Origin: WHSW01 sp963740055 | Lineage (GTDB): Bacteria > Actinomycetota > Thermoleophilia > Solirubrobacterales > 70-9 | DNA length: 64,000 nucleotides | Direction: 5' to 3' | Assembly (NCBI GenBank): GCA_963740055.1 | Contig: CAVUCL010000005.1 | Coordinates: 248,001-312,000 of the forward strand | Shown here: piece after piece, positions 10,123 to 18,929 of the stretch | How positions within the stretch are numbered: the stretch's first letter is position 1 | How the letters are laid out: every line of letters starts with the position of its first letter | Notes under the pieces: model-generated | Database searches by the model: none | Seen by the model: the letters and a program-made list of their open reading frames with translations, nothing else | What the model was told of the DNA's origin: nothing | Made by a program: the position numbers and the translations under genes

Positions 10123-11329
10123 TCAGAGCGCCTCGATCACGGTCGCCAGCCCCTGACCGACGCCGACGCACAGGGCCGCGACCCCGTAGCGCCCGCCACG
10201 GCGGCGAAGCTCCCAGGCGAGCGTGGTCAGCAGCCGGGCGCCCGAGCAGCCGAGCGGGTGTCCGATCGCGATCGCGCCGCCGTTGACGTTGAGCCGCTGC
10301 TCGTCGATCCCGAGCTCGCGCGCCGACGCCAGCACCTGGGCCGCGAACGCCTCGTTGATCTCGATCAGGTCGAGGTCGCCGAGCTCGAGCCCGGCGGCCG
10401 CGAGCGCGGCGCGGATCGCGGGCACCGGCCCGATCCCCATGTAGGCCGGATCGACGCCCGCGACCCCGGTGGCGACGATCCGCGCCAGCGGCTCGGCGCC
10501 GAGCTCGCTCGCCTTCGCCGCCGAGGCGAGCACGAGGCAGGCGGCGCCGTCGTTGAGGGTCGAGGCGTTGCCCGCGGTCACCGTCCCGCCGGCGCGAAAC
10601 GCGGGCTCCAGCGCGGCCAGCCGCTCGAGCGAGCTGTCGGGGCGTGGCCCCTCGTCGGCGTCGACGGTCACCGTCTCGCGCCCGGCGGGGGCCTCGATCG
10701 CGACCAGCTGCGCGGCGAGCCGTCCCTCGGCCTGGGCGGCGAGCGCCCGCTCGTGGCTGCGCAGGGCGAAGGCGTCCTGGTCGGCACGCGAGATCGAGTG
10801 GCGCTCGGCGACGTTCTCGGCCGGTCTCGCCCATCGCCTCGGTCGAGTAGCGCGCGGCCATCCGCGGGTTGATCAGCCGCCAGCCGAGCGCCGTGTCGTG
10901 CAGGGTCTGCTCGCCGCGCGCGAGCCCCGCCTCGGGCTTCGCCATCACCCAGGGGGCACGGCTCATCGACTCCGAGCCGCCCGCGAGGTAGAGGTCGCCC
11001 TCGCCGAGGCGCAGGGCGCGCGAGGCCTGGTTGACCGCCTCGAGGCCCGAGGCGCAGAGGCGGTTGACGGTCACGCCCGGGACCTCGACCGGCAGTCCGG
11101 CGAGCAGCGCGGCCATCCTGGCGACGTCGCGATTGTCCTCGCCGGCCTGGTTCGCGGCGCCCCAGTAGACGTCGGCGACGTCGCCCGGATCGATCCCCGT
11201 GCGCTCGACCGCGGCAGCGATCGCGTGCGCGGCGAGGTCGTCGGGGCGGACGCCGGCGAGCGCGCCGCGGTAGCGCCCGATCGGGGTCCGCACGGCGTCG
11301 ATGATCAGCGCTTCGCCCGGGGCCGCCAC
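10123..11329 (-). CDS. Acetyl-CoA C-acyltransferase (thiolase)
   Basis: Thiolytic cleavage of 3-ketoacyl-CoA, the last beta-oxidation step, or the reverse condensation. The nucleophile is Cys92 in NRLCASGLEA; the second active-site block EINEAFAAQ and the final GGAIAIGHPLGCSG with the catalytic His and Cys are intact. The length after removal of one extra base near 10822 is about 401 residues, normal for thiolase. It starts with GTG at 11329 and precedes the aminotransferase operon by 16 nt, so the five genes together encode a full oxidation cycle. Confidence 0.88.
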
Positions 11330-11359
11330 GGAGGCGATGATCGCATGGGCCGCGCGGCG

Positions 11360-11365
11360 TAAGGT
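11360..11365 (+). promoter_or_regulatory. -10-like TAAGGT
   Basis: TAAGGT lies 7 nt before the GTG at 11373. On the other strand the same bases read TACCTT about 30 nt from the thiolase start, so it may serve a divergent pair. Confidence 0.4.
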
Positions 11366-11372
11366 AGGCGCG

Positions 11373-11696
11373 GTGGACTTCGTCCTGATCTCGCTCGCGA
11401 TGGTCGGCCTGATCGTGCTCTGCCTGGTGCTGCTCGCGCGCGCCTACCCGGGCTCGGGGGCCGACCTGGTCGACTGGAAGCCGACCCGCTCGCACGAGCT
11501 CGAGGCCCAGCTCGAGGTCGACGACGTCGCGCAGATGATCGAGGCGCAGAACAAGTACCGTCGCCGCCGTGGCGAGACCGAGCTCACCGAGGACGACGCG
11601 CAGCGGATGGCCCGCGAGGACGAGGCTGTCCGCGAGCGCGCCCGCGAGGCGAACGAACGCCGCCTCGCCGAGCTCGAGGACGAGTACGGCGTCTGA
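11373..11696 (+). CDS. Small single-pass membrane protein
   Basis: Protein of 107 residues with one N-terminal membrane segment (about residues 4-23) followed by a charged, probably helical cytoplasmic tail containing VDWKPTRS and a long acidic/basic stretch ending LAELEDEYGV. The start was set at GTG 11373, because the earlier in-frame ATGs lie within the thiolase gene region and a -10-like hexamer sits just upstream. I do not recognise the family. The next gene starts 21 bp downstream on the same strand. Confidence 0.55.
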   Translation: MDFVLISLAMVGLIVLCLVLLARAYPGSGADLVDWKPTRSHELEAQLEVDDVAQMIEAQNKYRRRRGETELTEDDAQRMAREDEAVRERAREANERRLAELEDEYGV

Positions 11697-11717
11697 CGCC
11701 GCGCCGGCGGGGGGATC

Positions 11718-12213
11718 GTGGCCCGGGCGCTGATCGTCGGCTGCGGCTGTCGCGGACGGGAGCTCGGCGCGGATCTCGTCTCGGCGCAGTGGGCGGTCCG
11801 AGGGACGACCAGGCGCGCCGATCGCACCATGCCGATCGCCGAGGCCGGGATCGAGGCCGTGGTCGCGAACCCGGACCTCGTCTTCGACCTGCTCGAGCAC
11901 CTCGACGGCGTGACGATGATCTTCTGGCTCCTGGGCACGGCGCGGGGCGAGCGCACGCTGCTCTCGGCGATCCACGGGCCGCGGCTCGAGCGGGTGCTGG
12001 AGGAGATCGTCGACACGCCGGTGCGCGGGTTCGTCTACGAGGCCGGCGGCACCGTCGACGAGTCGATCCTCGACCGCGGCGACGTCGATCGTCGCCCGCG
12101 CCTCCGAGCGCTGGCGGATCCCGGCCGAGATCGTCCGCGCCGATCCGGCGGAGCACGCCTACTGGCGCGCCGAGATGCTGGCCTCGGTCGTGCGCCTGAT
12201 CGAGGCTCGCTGA
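11718..12213 (+). CDS. NAD(P)-binding Rossmann protein (short, epimerase-like)
   Basis: The N-terminus ALIVGCGCRGRELG is a GxGxxG dinucleotide-binding motif. The middle (MIFWLLGTARGE, FVYEAGGTV) resembles the NmrA/epimerase sugar-nucleotide group. After removal of one extra base near 12081 the product is 164 residues, shorter than typical epimerases, and lacks a YxxxK catalytic pair, so it may bind a nucleotide without catalysing reduction. It is convergent with the next gene, 4 bp away. Confidence 0.55.
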
Positions 12214-12217
12214 GTCG

Positions 12218-12583
12218 CTACTGCGGCGGGGTCGGCTTGTCCTGCGGGGCGCCTGCCTGCGACCACGGCGCCTCGTCGGCGTAATTCGCCGGCGGCTGGT
12301 CGAGCTGCCCGACGGCGACGATCGCGCCGATCACGAGCGCGGCGATCACCCCGAGCACGATCCCGTAGGTGATGAACTGGCGGCCGCGGCTGGGGCTGTA
12401 CTGGCCGCCGATCACCTCGCGCCGCTTGTCGAGGCCCATCGCGTCGGTGTCGGACTGCTCGTGGCGCGCGAGCCGCTCCTCGGGGTCCTCCTTCTCGATC
12501 ACCGTCTCGGGACCGATCGAGGGTGCGGTGGTCTCGCTGATGTCGATGCGGTCGCCGTCGCCCTTGCGGCTCTCCTCGCTCAT
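12218..12583 (-). CDS. Single-pass membrane protein with acidic cytoplasmic N-terminus
   Basis: 121 residues: an acidic, Ser/Thr-rich N-terminal half (ISETTAPS, EKEDPEERLARHEQSDTD) precedes a basic stop-transfer-like patch and one membrane helix (about residues 73-92), then a short Pro-rich outside tail. No family is recognised. It has a -10-like TATCGT 6 nt before the ATG. Confidence 0.5.
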   Translation of the reverse strand: MSEESRKGDGDRIDISETTAPSIGPETVIEKEDPEERLARHEQSDTDAMGLDKRREVIGGQYSPSRGRQFITYGIVLGVIAALVIGAIVAVGQLDQPPANYADEAPWSQAGAPQDKPTPPQ

Positions 12584-12589
12584 GGGTCC

Positions 12590-12595
12590 ACGATA
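12590..12595 (-). promoter_or_regulatory. -10-like TATCGT
   Basis: TATCGT on the minus strand lies exactly 6 nt from the ATG at 12583; no Shine-Dalgarno is present. Confidence 0.45.
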
Positions 12596-12646
12596 GCCGC
12601 GTCGGGGTCGCCGGTGCGCCGCTTCGGGCGCCAAACTAGGCCGCCG

Positions 12647-13460
12647 ATGCTGCGCGTACCCACAAGCCGCTGCCCGCGCGCGGCGCTCGCGATCCTCGTC
12701 GCGACGCTCGCCGCGGCGACGCTGGCGCCGGCGCGGGCGAGCGAGCCGGCCGCCGAGCACCCGTGGCCGAAGCGGATCGCCGCCGCCGAGGCGGTTCGCC
12801 GACGGTCGCGCCGGGACGATCTCGTTCGCGGTCGTCGACGAGGACGGCGAGCTGCGGGGCGACCACGTCGACCGGGTCCACAACTCGGCCAGCGTGGTCA
12901 AGGTGATGTTCATGGTCGCGCTGCTGCGCGAGCCCGAGGTCCGCGACGACCGCCTGAGCCGCTCCGAGCGCCGCCTGCTCGGGCCGATGATCAAGCGCTC
13001 CGACAACCAGACCGCGACCGCGATCTACAACCGGGTCGGCGAGGGCGCGCTCCACGAGCTCGCCCGCGACGCCGGCATGGACAGCTTCACCACCCAGCCG
13101 ACCTGGGGCCTGTCGACGATCACCGCGCGCGAGCAGGCCCGCTTCGTCTACCGGCTCGAGCGCTTCATCCCGAAGCGCCACCGCGCCTACGCGATGCAGC
13201 TGCTGACGCGGATCGTGCGCTCACAGCGCTGGGGGATCCCGCCGGTGGCGCCGCGGGGCTGGAAGCTGCATTTCAAGGGCGGTTGGTCGGGCCGCCCGAA
13301 CTGGCGCGTGAACCAGGTGATGCTGCTGCGCCGGCCGCCGCGCCGGTTCTCGGTCGCGATCCTGACCCGCGATCAGCCGAGCAAGGACTACGGCGAGCGC
13401 TCGATCGAGGGCGTCGCGCGGCGGCTGCTGCACGGCTACGAGCGGCTCAGCTCGCGCTGA
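12647..13460 (+). CDS. Secreted class A beta-lactamase-like serine hydrolase
   Basis: Exported penicillin-recognising-fold protein. A signal peptide (about residues 10-33) is followed by the three class A landmarks: SVVK (SxxK nucleophile motif), SDN (in KRSDNQTATA) and KGG in place of KTG. There is no clear Glu166-type omega-loop motif, so lactam hydrolysis is uncertain; the fold is also used by D-Ala-D-Ala-processing or inactive proteins. One extra base near 12788 lies between signal peptide and domain. The 3' end overlaps the convergent Nudix gene by 14 bp. Confidence 0.7.
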
Positions 13461-14031
13461 CCCCCTCGGCCCCGTCGAGGCGCTGCAGGAGCTCACCGAG
13501 GATGCGCGCGGTCGCGCCCCAGATCAGGTGTTCGTCGACGAGGTAGGTCGGGGTCCGGAACGGGACGCCCCGGCGAACCAGCCGGCGCATGGCGAAGCTC
13601 TCGCGCAGCGCCGCGACCGTGAACGCGAGCACCGTCTCGACCTCGGCCGGGTTCGGCTCGAAGCCGAGCCCGTCGTCGATCAGGCCGACGAACGGATGCA
13701 CTTTGTAGTTGGTGACGAAGGTGCCGATCGGCGGCAGCGCGCCGACCACCTCGACCGCCGACGGAGCGAGCGCGATCTCCTCCTCGGCCTCGCGCAGCGC
13801 CGTGGTCAGCAGCGGCTCGCCGGGATGGTCGCGGCGCCCGCCGGGGAACGAGATCTCGCCCGCGTGGCGGCGCAGGTCGTGGCGGCGCTCGGTGAACACG
13901 AGCCCGGGGCGCTCGGGAAAGCCGAAGATCGCGACCAGTACGGCGGCCTCGGTGCTCCCGTGCGCGGCCATCGCCTCGGCCTCGGCTGGGTCGAGCAGCG
14001 CCGAGCGCAGGCCTGCGGCCGGGTCGCTCAG
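13447..14031 (-). CDS. CoA pyrophosphatase-type Nudix hydrolase, CTG start
   Basis: Nudix fold with the box GGRRDHPGEPLLTTALREAEEEI at about residues 65-87; the preceding RHAGEISFPGG is the signature of NudL/CoA-diphosphatase enzymes, which remove oxidised or excess CoA. The N-terminus SDPAAGLRSALLDP begins at CTG 14031, which overlaps the SDR stop as CTGA and has AGGTGATC, an exact anti-Shine-Dalgarno match, just upstream. No ATG/GTG/TTG lies in frame until residue 23, so CTG initiation is likely. The upstream SDR, OsmC and adenosyltransferase genes run in the same direction. Confidence 0.78.
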   Translation of the reverse strand: MSDPAAGLRSALLDPAEAEAMAAHGSTEAAVLVAIFGFPERPGLVFTERRHDLRRHAGEISFPGGRRDHPGEPLLTTALREAEEEIALAPSAVEVVGALPPIGTFVTNYKVHPFVGLIDDGLGFEPNPAEVETVLAFTVAALRESFAMRRLVRRGVPFRTPTYLVDEHLIWGATARILGELLQRLDGAEGVSAS

Positions 14032-14831
14032 ATGATCACCTGGACGGTGCCGCCGTCGACCGACCAGGCCGAGCCGGCGACGTAGGAGGCGCGCTCGGAG
14101 CACATGAAGACGATCGCCGCGGCCACCTCGCTGACCTCGGCGAGGCGGCCGATCGGTCGCTTGGCGCCGGCGGTCTCGAGCGCCCGCTCGCGGGAGCCCT
14201 CGTCGCCCGCCGACTGGTCGAGCAGCCCGCCGCCCTCCATCCACATCTCCGACTTCGTCGGCCCTGGGCAGATCGCGTTCACGAGCACCCCGGCGCTCGC
14301 GTAGCGGTCGGCGAACACGCGCGAGAGCGAGAGCTCGGCCGCCTTCGCGACCGAGTATTCGGGCATCTGCGGCGACGGGCGCTTGCCGGCGGTCGAGGAG
14401 ACGTTCACGACCCGGCCCCAGCCGCGCTCGGCCATCGGCGGGATCGCCGCCCGCATCGCGCGCAGCGGCGCCATCACGTTCAGCTCCCAGGCCGCGTACC
14501 AATCGCGCTCCGGGACCTGGTCGAGGTCGCGCGAGCGCGCCGTCCCGGCGCCGTTGACGAGCACGTCGAGGGCGCCGAAGCGCTGCTCGCAGGCCTCGAG
14601 CATGCGCTCGCCGGCGTCGGCCTCGGTGACGTCGAGCTCGAGCGCCTCGGCCCGGCCCTCGCCGGCGGCAGCCTCGTTGCAGGCCTCGACCGCCTCGGCG
14701 AGGCGGGCCGGGTCGCGCCCGACCACCAGCACCGAGGCGCCCTCGGCGCACAGCATCCTCGCCGTCTCGCGGCCGATCCCGCTGCTCGCGCCGGTGACCG
14801 CGCAGGCTCTCGCCTCGAGGCCGAGCTCCAT
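14028..14831 (-). CDS. Short-chain dehydrogenase/reductase (SDR)
   Basis: Classical SDR of 267 residues: cofactor motif TGASSGIG at 14-21, NGAG, catalytic serine in VNVSSTAGK, and YSVAK supplying Tyr and Lys. The C-terminal SVDGG is also typical. The basic residue after the first strand (VGRDP) favours NADP(H). Its ATG overlaps the OsmC stop by one base (TGATG), and its stop overlaps the Nudix start, so the three are translationally coupled. The substrate is unknown. Confidence 0.82.
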   Translation of the reverse strand: MELGLEARACAVTGASSGIGRETARMLCAEGASVLVVGRDPARLAEAVEACNEAAAGEGRAEALELDVTEADAGERMLEACEQRFGALDVLVNGAGTARSRDLDQVPERDWYAAWELNVMAPLRAMRAAIPPMAERGWGRVVNVSSTAGKRPSPQMPEYSVAKAAELSLSRVFADRYASAGVLVNAICPGPTKSEMWMEGGGLLDQSAGDEGSRERALETAGAKRPIGRLAEVSEVAAAIVFMCSERASYVAGSAWSVDGGTVQVII

Positions 14832-15241
14832 CAGCCCGTGCTCACAGGCTCGATCCGGTCGGCGATCCCGATCGGCGTCTCGCCGCTCAGCGCCCGGTGC
14901 ACCGGGCAGCTTCCGGCGATCGCCAGCAGCCGCTCGCGCTGCTCGTCGTCGAGCGGCTCGGGCACGCGCAGGAGCACGGTCGCCTCGACCAGACGCCCGT
15001 TGTCGCCGTAGCTCGCCTCGACCTCGACCTCGACCCGGCCGAGCTCCCAGCCCTTGCGCTCGGCGTACATCTCGCAGGTGATCGCCGTGCAGGCAGCGAG
15101 CGCCGCGGCGACGGCGCGGGTGGGGGAGGGGCCCTCGTCGCCGCCGCCGGCGTCGAGCGGCTCGTCGATGACCAGCGAATGGCCGCCCTCGATCTCGACC
15201 TCGTGGGTATAGCCCGAGCGCCGCCGCGCGACGGCCTTCAC
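14831..15241 (-). CDS. OsmC-family protein
   Basis: OsmC/Ohr superfamily protein of 136 residues. It carries the family features AALAACTAITCEMYAE, with the first redox cysteine region, and GSCPVHRAL, with the second cysteine near the C-terminus, consistent with a thiol peroxidase acting on organic hydroperoxides or an SAM-domain-free OsmC homologue. The start is GTG 15241; it lies 19 bp after the adenosyltransferase stop and is coupled to the SDR downstream. Confidence 0.78.
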   Translation of the reverse strand: MKAVARRRSGYTHEVEIEGGHSLVIDEPLDAGGGDEGPSPTRAVAAALAACTAITCEMYAERKGWELGRVEVEVEASYGDNGRLVEATVLLRVPEPLDDEQRERLLAIAGSCPVHRALSGETPIGIADRIEPVSTG

Positions 15242-15260
15242 GCGCTGCTCCGGCGGGCGC

Positions 15261-15840
15261 TCAAGCCTTCGGCTCCGAGCGCTCGCGGCCGGCGAAGAGC
15301 TCGGGGGAGTCGAGGTCGGCGAAGCGAGCCATCGCGTAGGCGGCGTCCGAGGCGCGGTTGAGGAAGCGAAGCAGCTCGTCGGCGACCTGCCCGCCCTGCC
15401 CGGCGAGCGCCACCGTTCGCCGCTCGGCGCGGCGGATCACCGCGCGCGCGAGGTCGAGCTGGGCCGAGATCGTCGTGCCGCCCGGGATCACGAACTTCGG
15501 CGGCAGTTCGACCCGCTCCAGGTAGCGGTCGATCAGGCGCTCGAGCTCGGCCGCCATCTCGGCGGTGACGCGGCTGACCCCGTCGACGAGCCGCTCGGCG
15601 GCCTCGGGCGCGGTCGCGAGCTCGGCGCCGGCGATGAACAGGTCGTCCTGGAGGCGGAGGATGTCGGCGGCGAGCTCGGCGTCGTCGTCGGCGCACAGCG
15701 AGCGCGCGATCCCGAGCGCGGACCCGGCCTCGTCGAGGGCGCCGTAGGCCTCGGTGCGCGGCGTCCGACTTCGGCACCCGGCCGCCGTACCAGAGCGACG
15801 TCGTGCCGTCGTCGCCCTTCTTGGTGTAGATGCGGACCAT
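15261..15840 (-). CDS. PduO-type cob(I)alamin adenosyltransferase
   Basis: Transfers the adenosyl group of ATP to cob(I)alamin to make coenzyme B12. The N-terminus has the ATP-binding YTKKGDDGTTSL and, after correction of one extra base near 15755, KSDAATEAYGALDEAGSALG, the invariant subunit-interface block. FVIPGGT and the RRAERR motif near residue 145 complete the family signature. Length 193 is normal. It follows the DUF1015 gene by 13 bp. Confidence 0.88.
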
Positions 15841-15853
15841 CGACCCGCGAGCG

Positions 15854-17108
15854 TTAGCTCAGCGGGTTGAAGACGATCCCGGTGAGCAGCTTCGGGAAGA
15901 AGTAGGTCGACTTCGGCGGCATCGTCTCGCCCGCGGCGGCGACGGCGCGGACCTGCTCGACCGGGGTCGGGCGCATCAGGAAGGCGGCGTCGGCGTCGCC
16001 GTCGAGCGCGGCGAGCGCCTGCTCGGCGGAGGCCGTGTAGGCGATCCCGCGCTTGGCCTCGATCGCGTCGGCGCTCATCCCGAGCGCGCCGCGGAGCACG
16101 AGCGCCTCGAGGATCGCCGCGTCGAGGGTCCGGTAGGCCTCCGAGGCATCCGGGATCGCTCGCTCGAGCGCCGCCGAGTCGCTTCAGCCGCAGCCGATAG
16201 CCCTTGCGGTGATGGGCGTCGACGTAGCCGAAGACGCCGATCCCCGGCTCGCCGGCGGGGTCGAGCGCGTCGAGGGCGACCTCCTCGGCGTCGAAGTTGG
16301 CGAGGATCGCCTCGCGCAGGGCCGCCTGCGTGGCGCTGTCGCCGAGGTCGGTGAGCAGGCGGTGGTAGCCGAACACGGTCAGGCCCGGGTCGGCGAGCGA
16401 GACCAGCGCCATCAGCGTGTAGCGGTGAGCGCCGTCGCCGCCGATCGCGTCGGCGTAGGTGCGCGCGGTCTCGTAGCGATGGTGCCCGTCGGCGATCAGG
16501 AGCTCCGACTCGGCCAGCTCGGCGCTCACCGCGCGGTGCGCCTCGGGGTCGCCGATCCGCCAGACGCGGTTCACGGTGCCGTCGTCGTCGGTGACCTCGG
16601 CCCAGGGCTCGTTCCGGGTGAACCCCTCGACGTGGCGCCAGGCGTCGCCCTCGTGCAGGGAGAAGATCGGCGACAGGTTGTGTCGGGTCGCCTCGGTCAG
16701 CCGCAGACGATCCTGCTTCGGCCCCGGCTGGGTGCGCTCGTGCGGGCGCACCAGGCCCGGCCCGTAGTCGGTGACCCGGACCCGGCAGAGCAGCCCGCGG
16801 CGGGTCTGGCGCGAGCCGTCGGGCGCCGAGTACTCCTGGGTCAGCGCCCAGAGCGCCGGCTCGCGGTCGGCGGCCAGGATCCCCTGCAGGGTCCACTCCT
16901 CGAGCGTCTCCGCCGCGTGCTCGTAGGGGTCGCCGCCGTCCGCCGTCCGCGGGAGGTCGATCTCGACGACGTTGAACGGCGAGCGCGCGAGCAGCTCGGC
17001 GCGCCGTGGCTCGTCGATCACGTCGTAGGGCGGGGCGACGACCTCGGCGAGTGACGGGACCGCGGCGAGGTTGTAATGCAGGGCGTTGAGCGGTCGGACC
17101 TCGGCCAT
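15854..17108 (-). CDS. DUF1015 family protein
   Basis: About 417 residues, starting EVRPLNALHYN and VVAPPYDVIDEP, the diagnostic N-terminal block of DUF1015. Further blocks are HERTQPGPKQDRL, LIADGHHRYETA (a conserved His-His motif) and the C-terminal MPPKSTYFFPKLLTGI. The biochemical role of DUF1015 is not established; its HxxH-like and acidic residues suggest an enzyme. One extra base near 16181 breaks the frame. The start ATG has TAGGGT 10 nt upstream. Confidence 0.85.
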
Positions 17109-17118
17109 CGGGCGCGCA

Positions 17119-17124
17119 ACCCTA
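17119..17124 (-). promoter_or_regulatory. -10-like TAGGGT for the DUF1015 operon
   Basis: TAGGGT on the minus strand, 10 nt before the ATG at 17108. It would drive DUF1015-adenosyltransferase-OsmC-SDR-Nudix. Confidence 0.4.
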
Positions 17125-17582
17125 CCCGGCGCCGGCGGATGGCCCCCCGTGCTCGGCGAACCAGCCGCCCAGCGCCTCGAGCCCGGAGCGCTGGTCCTCG
17201 CCGCCGCCGAGTCCGCCGAGCGGCCCGGTGCCGCGCATCATCGTCAGCTTCAGCCTCTCGCCGTCGGTGCTCCGCAGCCTCAGGGTCACCGCGGAGCGGT
17301 CCATGATCGCCGCGCCGACGTCGGGCCAGCCGCCGCCGGCACCCTCGGCGTCGACGGCGGCGAGCCGCTCCGGGGGCAGCGAGACCGGTTCGCCGTCCGG
17401 CTCGAGGCGCCGGGTGAGCCCCTGGACGAGCAGGCGTCGGTCGGTCACCCCGATCGCGACCGCGCGGCCCTTGAACAACCCGACCTGGGTCGCGATGCAG
17501 GCGCCGCGCAGCTCCTCGCCCTCGGCGAGCGCGGGCGCGAGCGCGGCGCGCAGCTTGTCGCCGAGCTCCGGCGCCCGCTCAC
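17122..17582 (-). CDS. PH-like-domain protein, start unresolved
   Basis: A compact domain of about 150 residues with alternating strands (VGLFKGRAVAIGVTDRRLLV, AVTLRLRSTDGERLKLTMMR), like bacterial PH-domain proteins; it ends with GGWFAEHGGPSAGAG. The only in-frame ATG (17655) would overlap the lipoprotein gene by 77 bp and give an Arg/Pro-rich shadow sequence. A GTG at 17582 overlapping the lipoprotein stop (GTGA) would work if one base were missing just downstream. I therefore place the start there with low certainty. Function unknown. Confidence 0.5.
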
Positions 17583-17920
17583 TCCCGCGCGCAGCGGTCG
17601 GCGACGACGTCGTCGATCGGCGTCTCCGGCGAGGCCTCGGCGGCGGCGATCGCAACCCCGACCTGGAAGTCGCTGCCCGGCTCGGCGTCGACGCCCTCGC
17701 AGTCGGAGTTCGCCGCGGCCGCGTCCTCGACCGCGCTCACCTGATCGGGCAGCGAGGCGGCGATGAAGTCCTCGGCGCTCAGGTCGGAGCCCGGCGAGGA
17801 GGAGACGTCGGCCGGCCCGGTGGCGCCGGTCGCTCCGGACTCGGGCTCCTCCTCGTCGCCGCCGCAGGCGGCGAGGGCGAGCATGGCGAGGACCGTGGTG
17901 AGCGCGATCAGGCGTCGCAT
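17579..17920 (-). CDS. Small lipoprotein
   Basis: 113 residues. The signal sequence ends in LAAC (lipobox, Cys19), followed by an acidic Glu/Gly/Ala-rich linker and a small domain with two further cysteines (SDCEG, DRCARE) that could form a disulfide. It is probably anchored to the outer face of the membrane. The start at 17920 has TAGACT 8 nt upstream. The PH-like gene follows directly. Confidence 0.65.
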   Translation of the reverse strand: MRRLIALTTVLAMLALAACGGDEEEPESGATGATGPADVSSSPGSDLSAEDFIAASLPDQVSAVEDAAAANSDCEGVDAEPGSDFQVGVAIAAAEASPETPIDDVVADRCARE

Positions 17921-17928
17921 TCGGCGGC

Positions 17929-17934
17929 AGTCTA
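17929..17934 (-). promoter_or_regulatory. -10-like TAGACT for the lipoprotein gene
   Basis: TAGACT on the minus strand lies 8 nt from the ATG; the spacer GCCGCCGA has no Shine-Dalgarno. Confidence 0.45.
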
Positions 17935-17957
17935 AGCAACCGCCGAGGACCGATCGA

Positions 17958-18031
17958 TCGGGGCGCCCGGATTTGAACCGGGGACCTCGGCCACCCAAAG
18001 GCCGCGCGCTACCAGGCTGCGCCACGCCCCG
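17958..18031 (-). tRNA. tRNA-Pro (TGG anticodon)
   Basis: Complete cloverleaf on the minus strand: acceptor CGGGGCG paired with CGCCCCG, D-arm GCGC/GCGC, anticodon stem CGGCC/GGCCG with loop TTTGGGT giving anticodon TGG, T-arm CCCGG-TTCAAAT-CCGGG. The 3' CCA is not encoded. Confidence 0.93.
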
Positions 18032-18101
18032 CTGTCGGCCGAGTGTATCCGCGGCTTCGGGGTACTCACGAGTCGACGGCGAACACACGGAGGCAGATGA
18101 C

Positions 18102-18446
18102 ATGGACTTCAAGCGACTGTCGGACAAGGCCAAGGACCTGGTCGAGCAGCGCGGCGGAAGCGAGGCGCTGAAGCAGGACGCCGAGCAGCTGCGCGAGATC
18201 GCCAAAGGGCCGGGCAGCGTCTCAGAGAAGGCGAAGGCCGCGGTCTCGGCGATCAAGGATCCCGGCACCAGGGGGGCGAAGACCGACGCCCCGGCGGCGG
18301 CGGCCGCCTCGGGCGCCGAGCGCGAGCGCGCCGCGACCAAGGTCGAGGGCGAGGCGCGCGGCAAGCACGCGGGCGGTGACGGCACGCGCAAGGGTCGTGG
18401 CCGGCGCCGGCGCGAGCAGGCCGGGGGCGACGTCGGCGCGCTCTAA
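18102..18446 (+). CDS. Small charged helical protein, possibly antitoxin-like
   Basis: 114 residues beginning MDFKRLSDKAKDLVEQRGG, then amphipathic Lys/Glu/Ala-rich helix and a very basic C-terminus (RKGRGRRRREQ). The opening resembles small actinobacterial proteins of the MT0933 antitoxin-like group, but the match is by eye only. The start ATG has GGAGG 8 nt upstream. No toxin partner is adjacent; tRNA genes flank it on both sides. A nucleic-acid-binding tail is plausible. Confidence 0.5.
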   Translation: MDFKRLSDKAKDLVEQRGGSEALKQDAEQLREIAKGPGSVSEKAKAAVSAIKDPGTRGAKTDAPAAAAASGAERERAATKVEGEARGKHAGGDGTRKGRGRRRREQAGGDVGAL

Positions 18447-18457
18447 TCTGGGCCGAG

Positions 18458-18531
18458 ACCCCCGTAGCTCAACTGGATAGAGCGGCGGATTTCTACTCCG
18501 CAGGTTGCAGGTTCGAGTCCTGCCGGGGGTG
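18458..18531 (+). tRNA. tRNA-Arg (TCT anticodon)
   Basis: Acceptor ACCCCCG/CGGGGGT, D-arm GCTC/GAGC, anticodon stem GCGGA/TCCGC with loop TTTCTAC (anticodon TCT, reads AGA/AGG), T-arm GCAGG-TTCGAGT-CCTGC. It lies 11 bp after the preceding stop. Confidence 0.93.
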
Positions 18532-18555
18532 CTGACCGCGCCCCCGAACGCGAAA

Positions 18556-18580
18556 GAGCCCGGCCGCCGCGGCCGGGCTC
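18556..18580. terminator. Strong hairpin between tRNA-Arg and csbD
   Basis: GAGCCCGGCC, loop GCCGC, GGCCGGGCTC: a perfect 10-bp stem between two convergent transcription units. There is no T-run on either side, so it would be a hairpin-only terminator, usable in both directions. Confidence 0.6.
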
Positions 18581-18611
18581 CCCGTCGATTACTCGATAGC
18601 CGTGATCCGGT

Positions 18612-18800
18612 TCAGGTCTTGCGCTCGAGGTCCGCGACCTCGTCGGCCTTGCGGTCCGCACGCTCGTCGGCGCGGTTGAGCTCTTCCTTCTTCTGGCCCT
18701 TGAGCTCCTCGTCCTTGCCCTCGCGGCGGGTCTCCGGGTCGTTGGTGAGATCGCCAACGACCTGCTTGGCCTTGCCGGTCACCTTGTCCGTGATGCTCAT
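18612..18800 (-). CDS. CsbD-family stress protein
   Basis: 62 residues, MSITDKVTGKAKQVVGDLTND followed by an acidic/basic helical tail; this is the CsbD signature (general-stress-induced small protein of unknown mechanism). GAGG lies 9 nt upstream of the ATG at 18800. It is convergent with tRNA-Arg across a strong hairpin. Confidence 0.8.
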   Translation of the reverse strand: MSITDKVTGKAKQVVGDLTNDPETRREGKDEELKGQKKEELNRADERADRKADEVADLERKT

Positions 18801-18912
18801 TTCGGTGCTACCTCGTTTCGTCGGGTTCACCCCTGCGAGTACCCGACACGAGGCGGCGATAACGACTATCGGGACCCGTGAAACGCTCGTTTCGCCCCTC
18901 ACGAGCAGCCGC

Positions 18913-18918
18913 TACATT
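18913..18918 (+). promoter_or_regulatory. -10-like TACATT upstream of tRNA-His
   Basis: TACATT ends 11 nt before the mature tRNA; TTTCGC lies 17 nt further upstream as a weak -35 candidate. Confidence 0.35.
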
Positions 18919-18929
18919 GGACCGAGCGC

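Noticed and set aside
17579..18391. A 270-codon minus-strand frame reaching across tRNA-Pro
   Set aside because: The real lipoprotein starts at 17920 with its own signal peptide and -10 signal; the upstream part is a chance open frame antisense to the small charged protein at 18102-18446.
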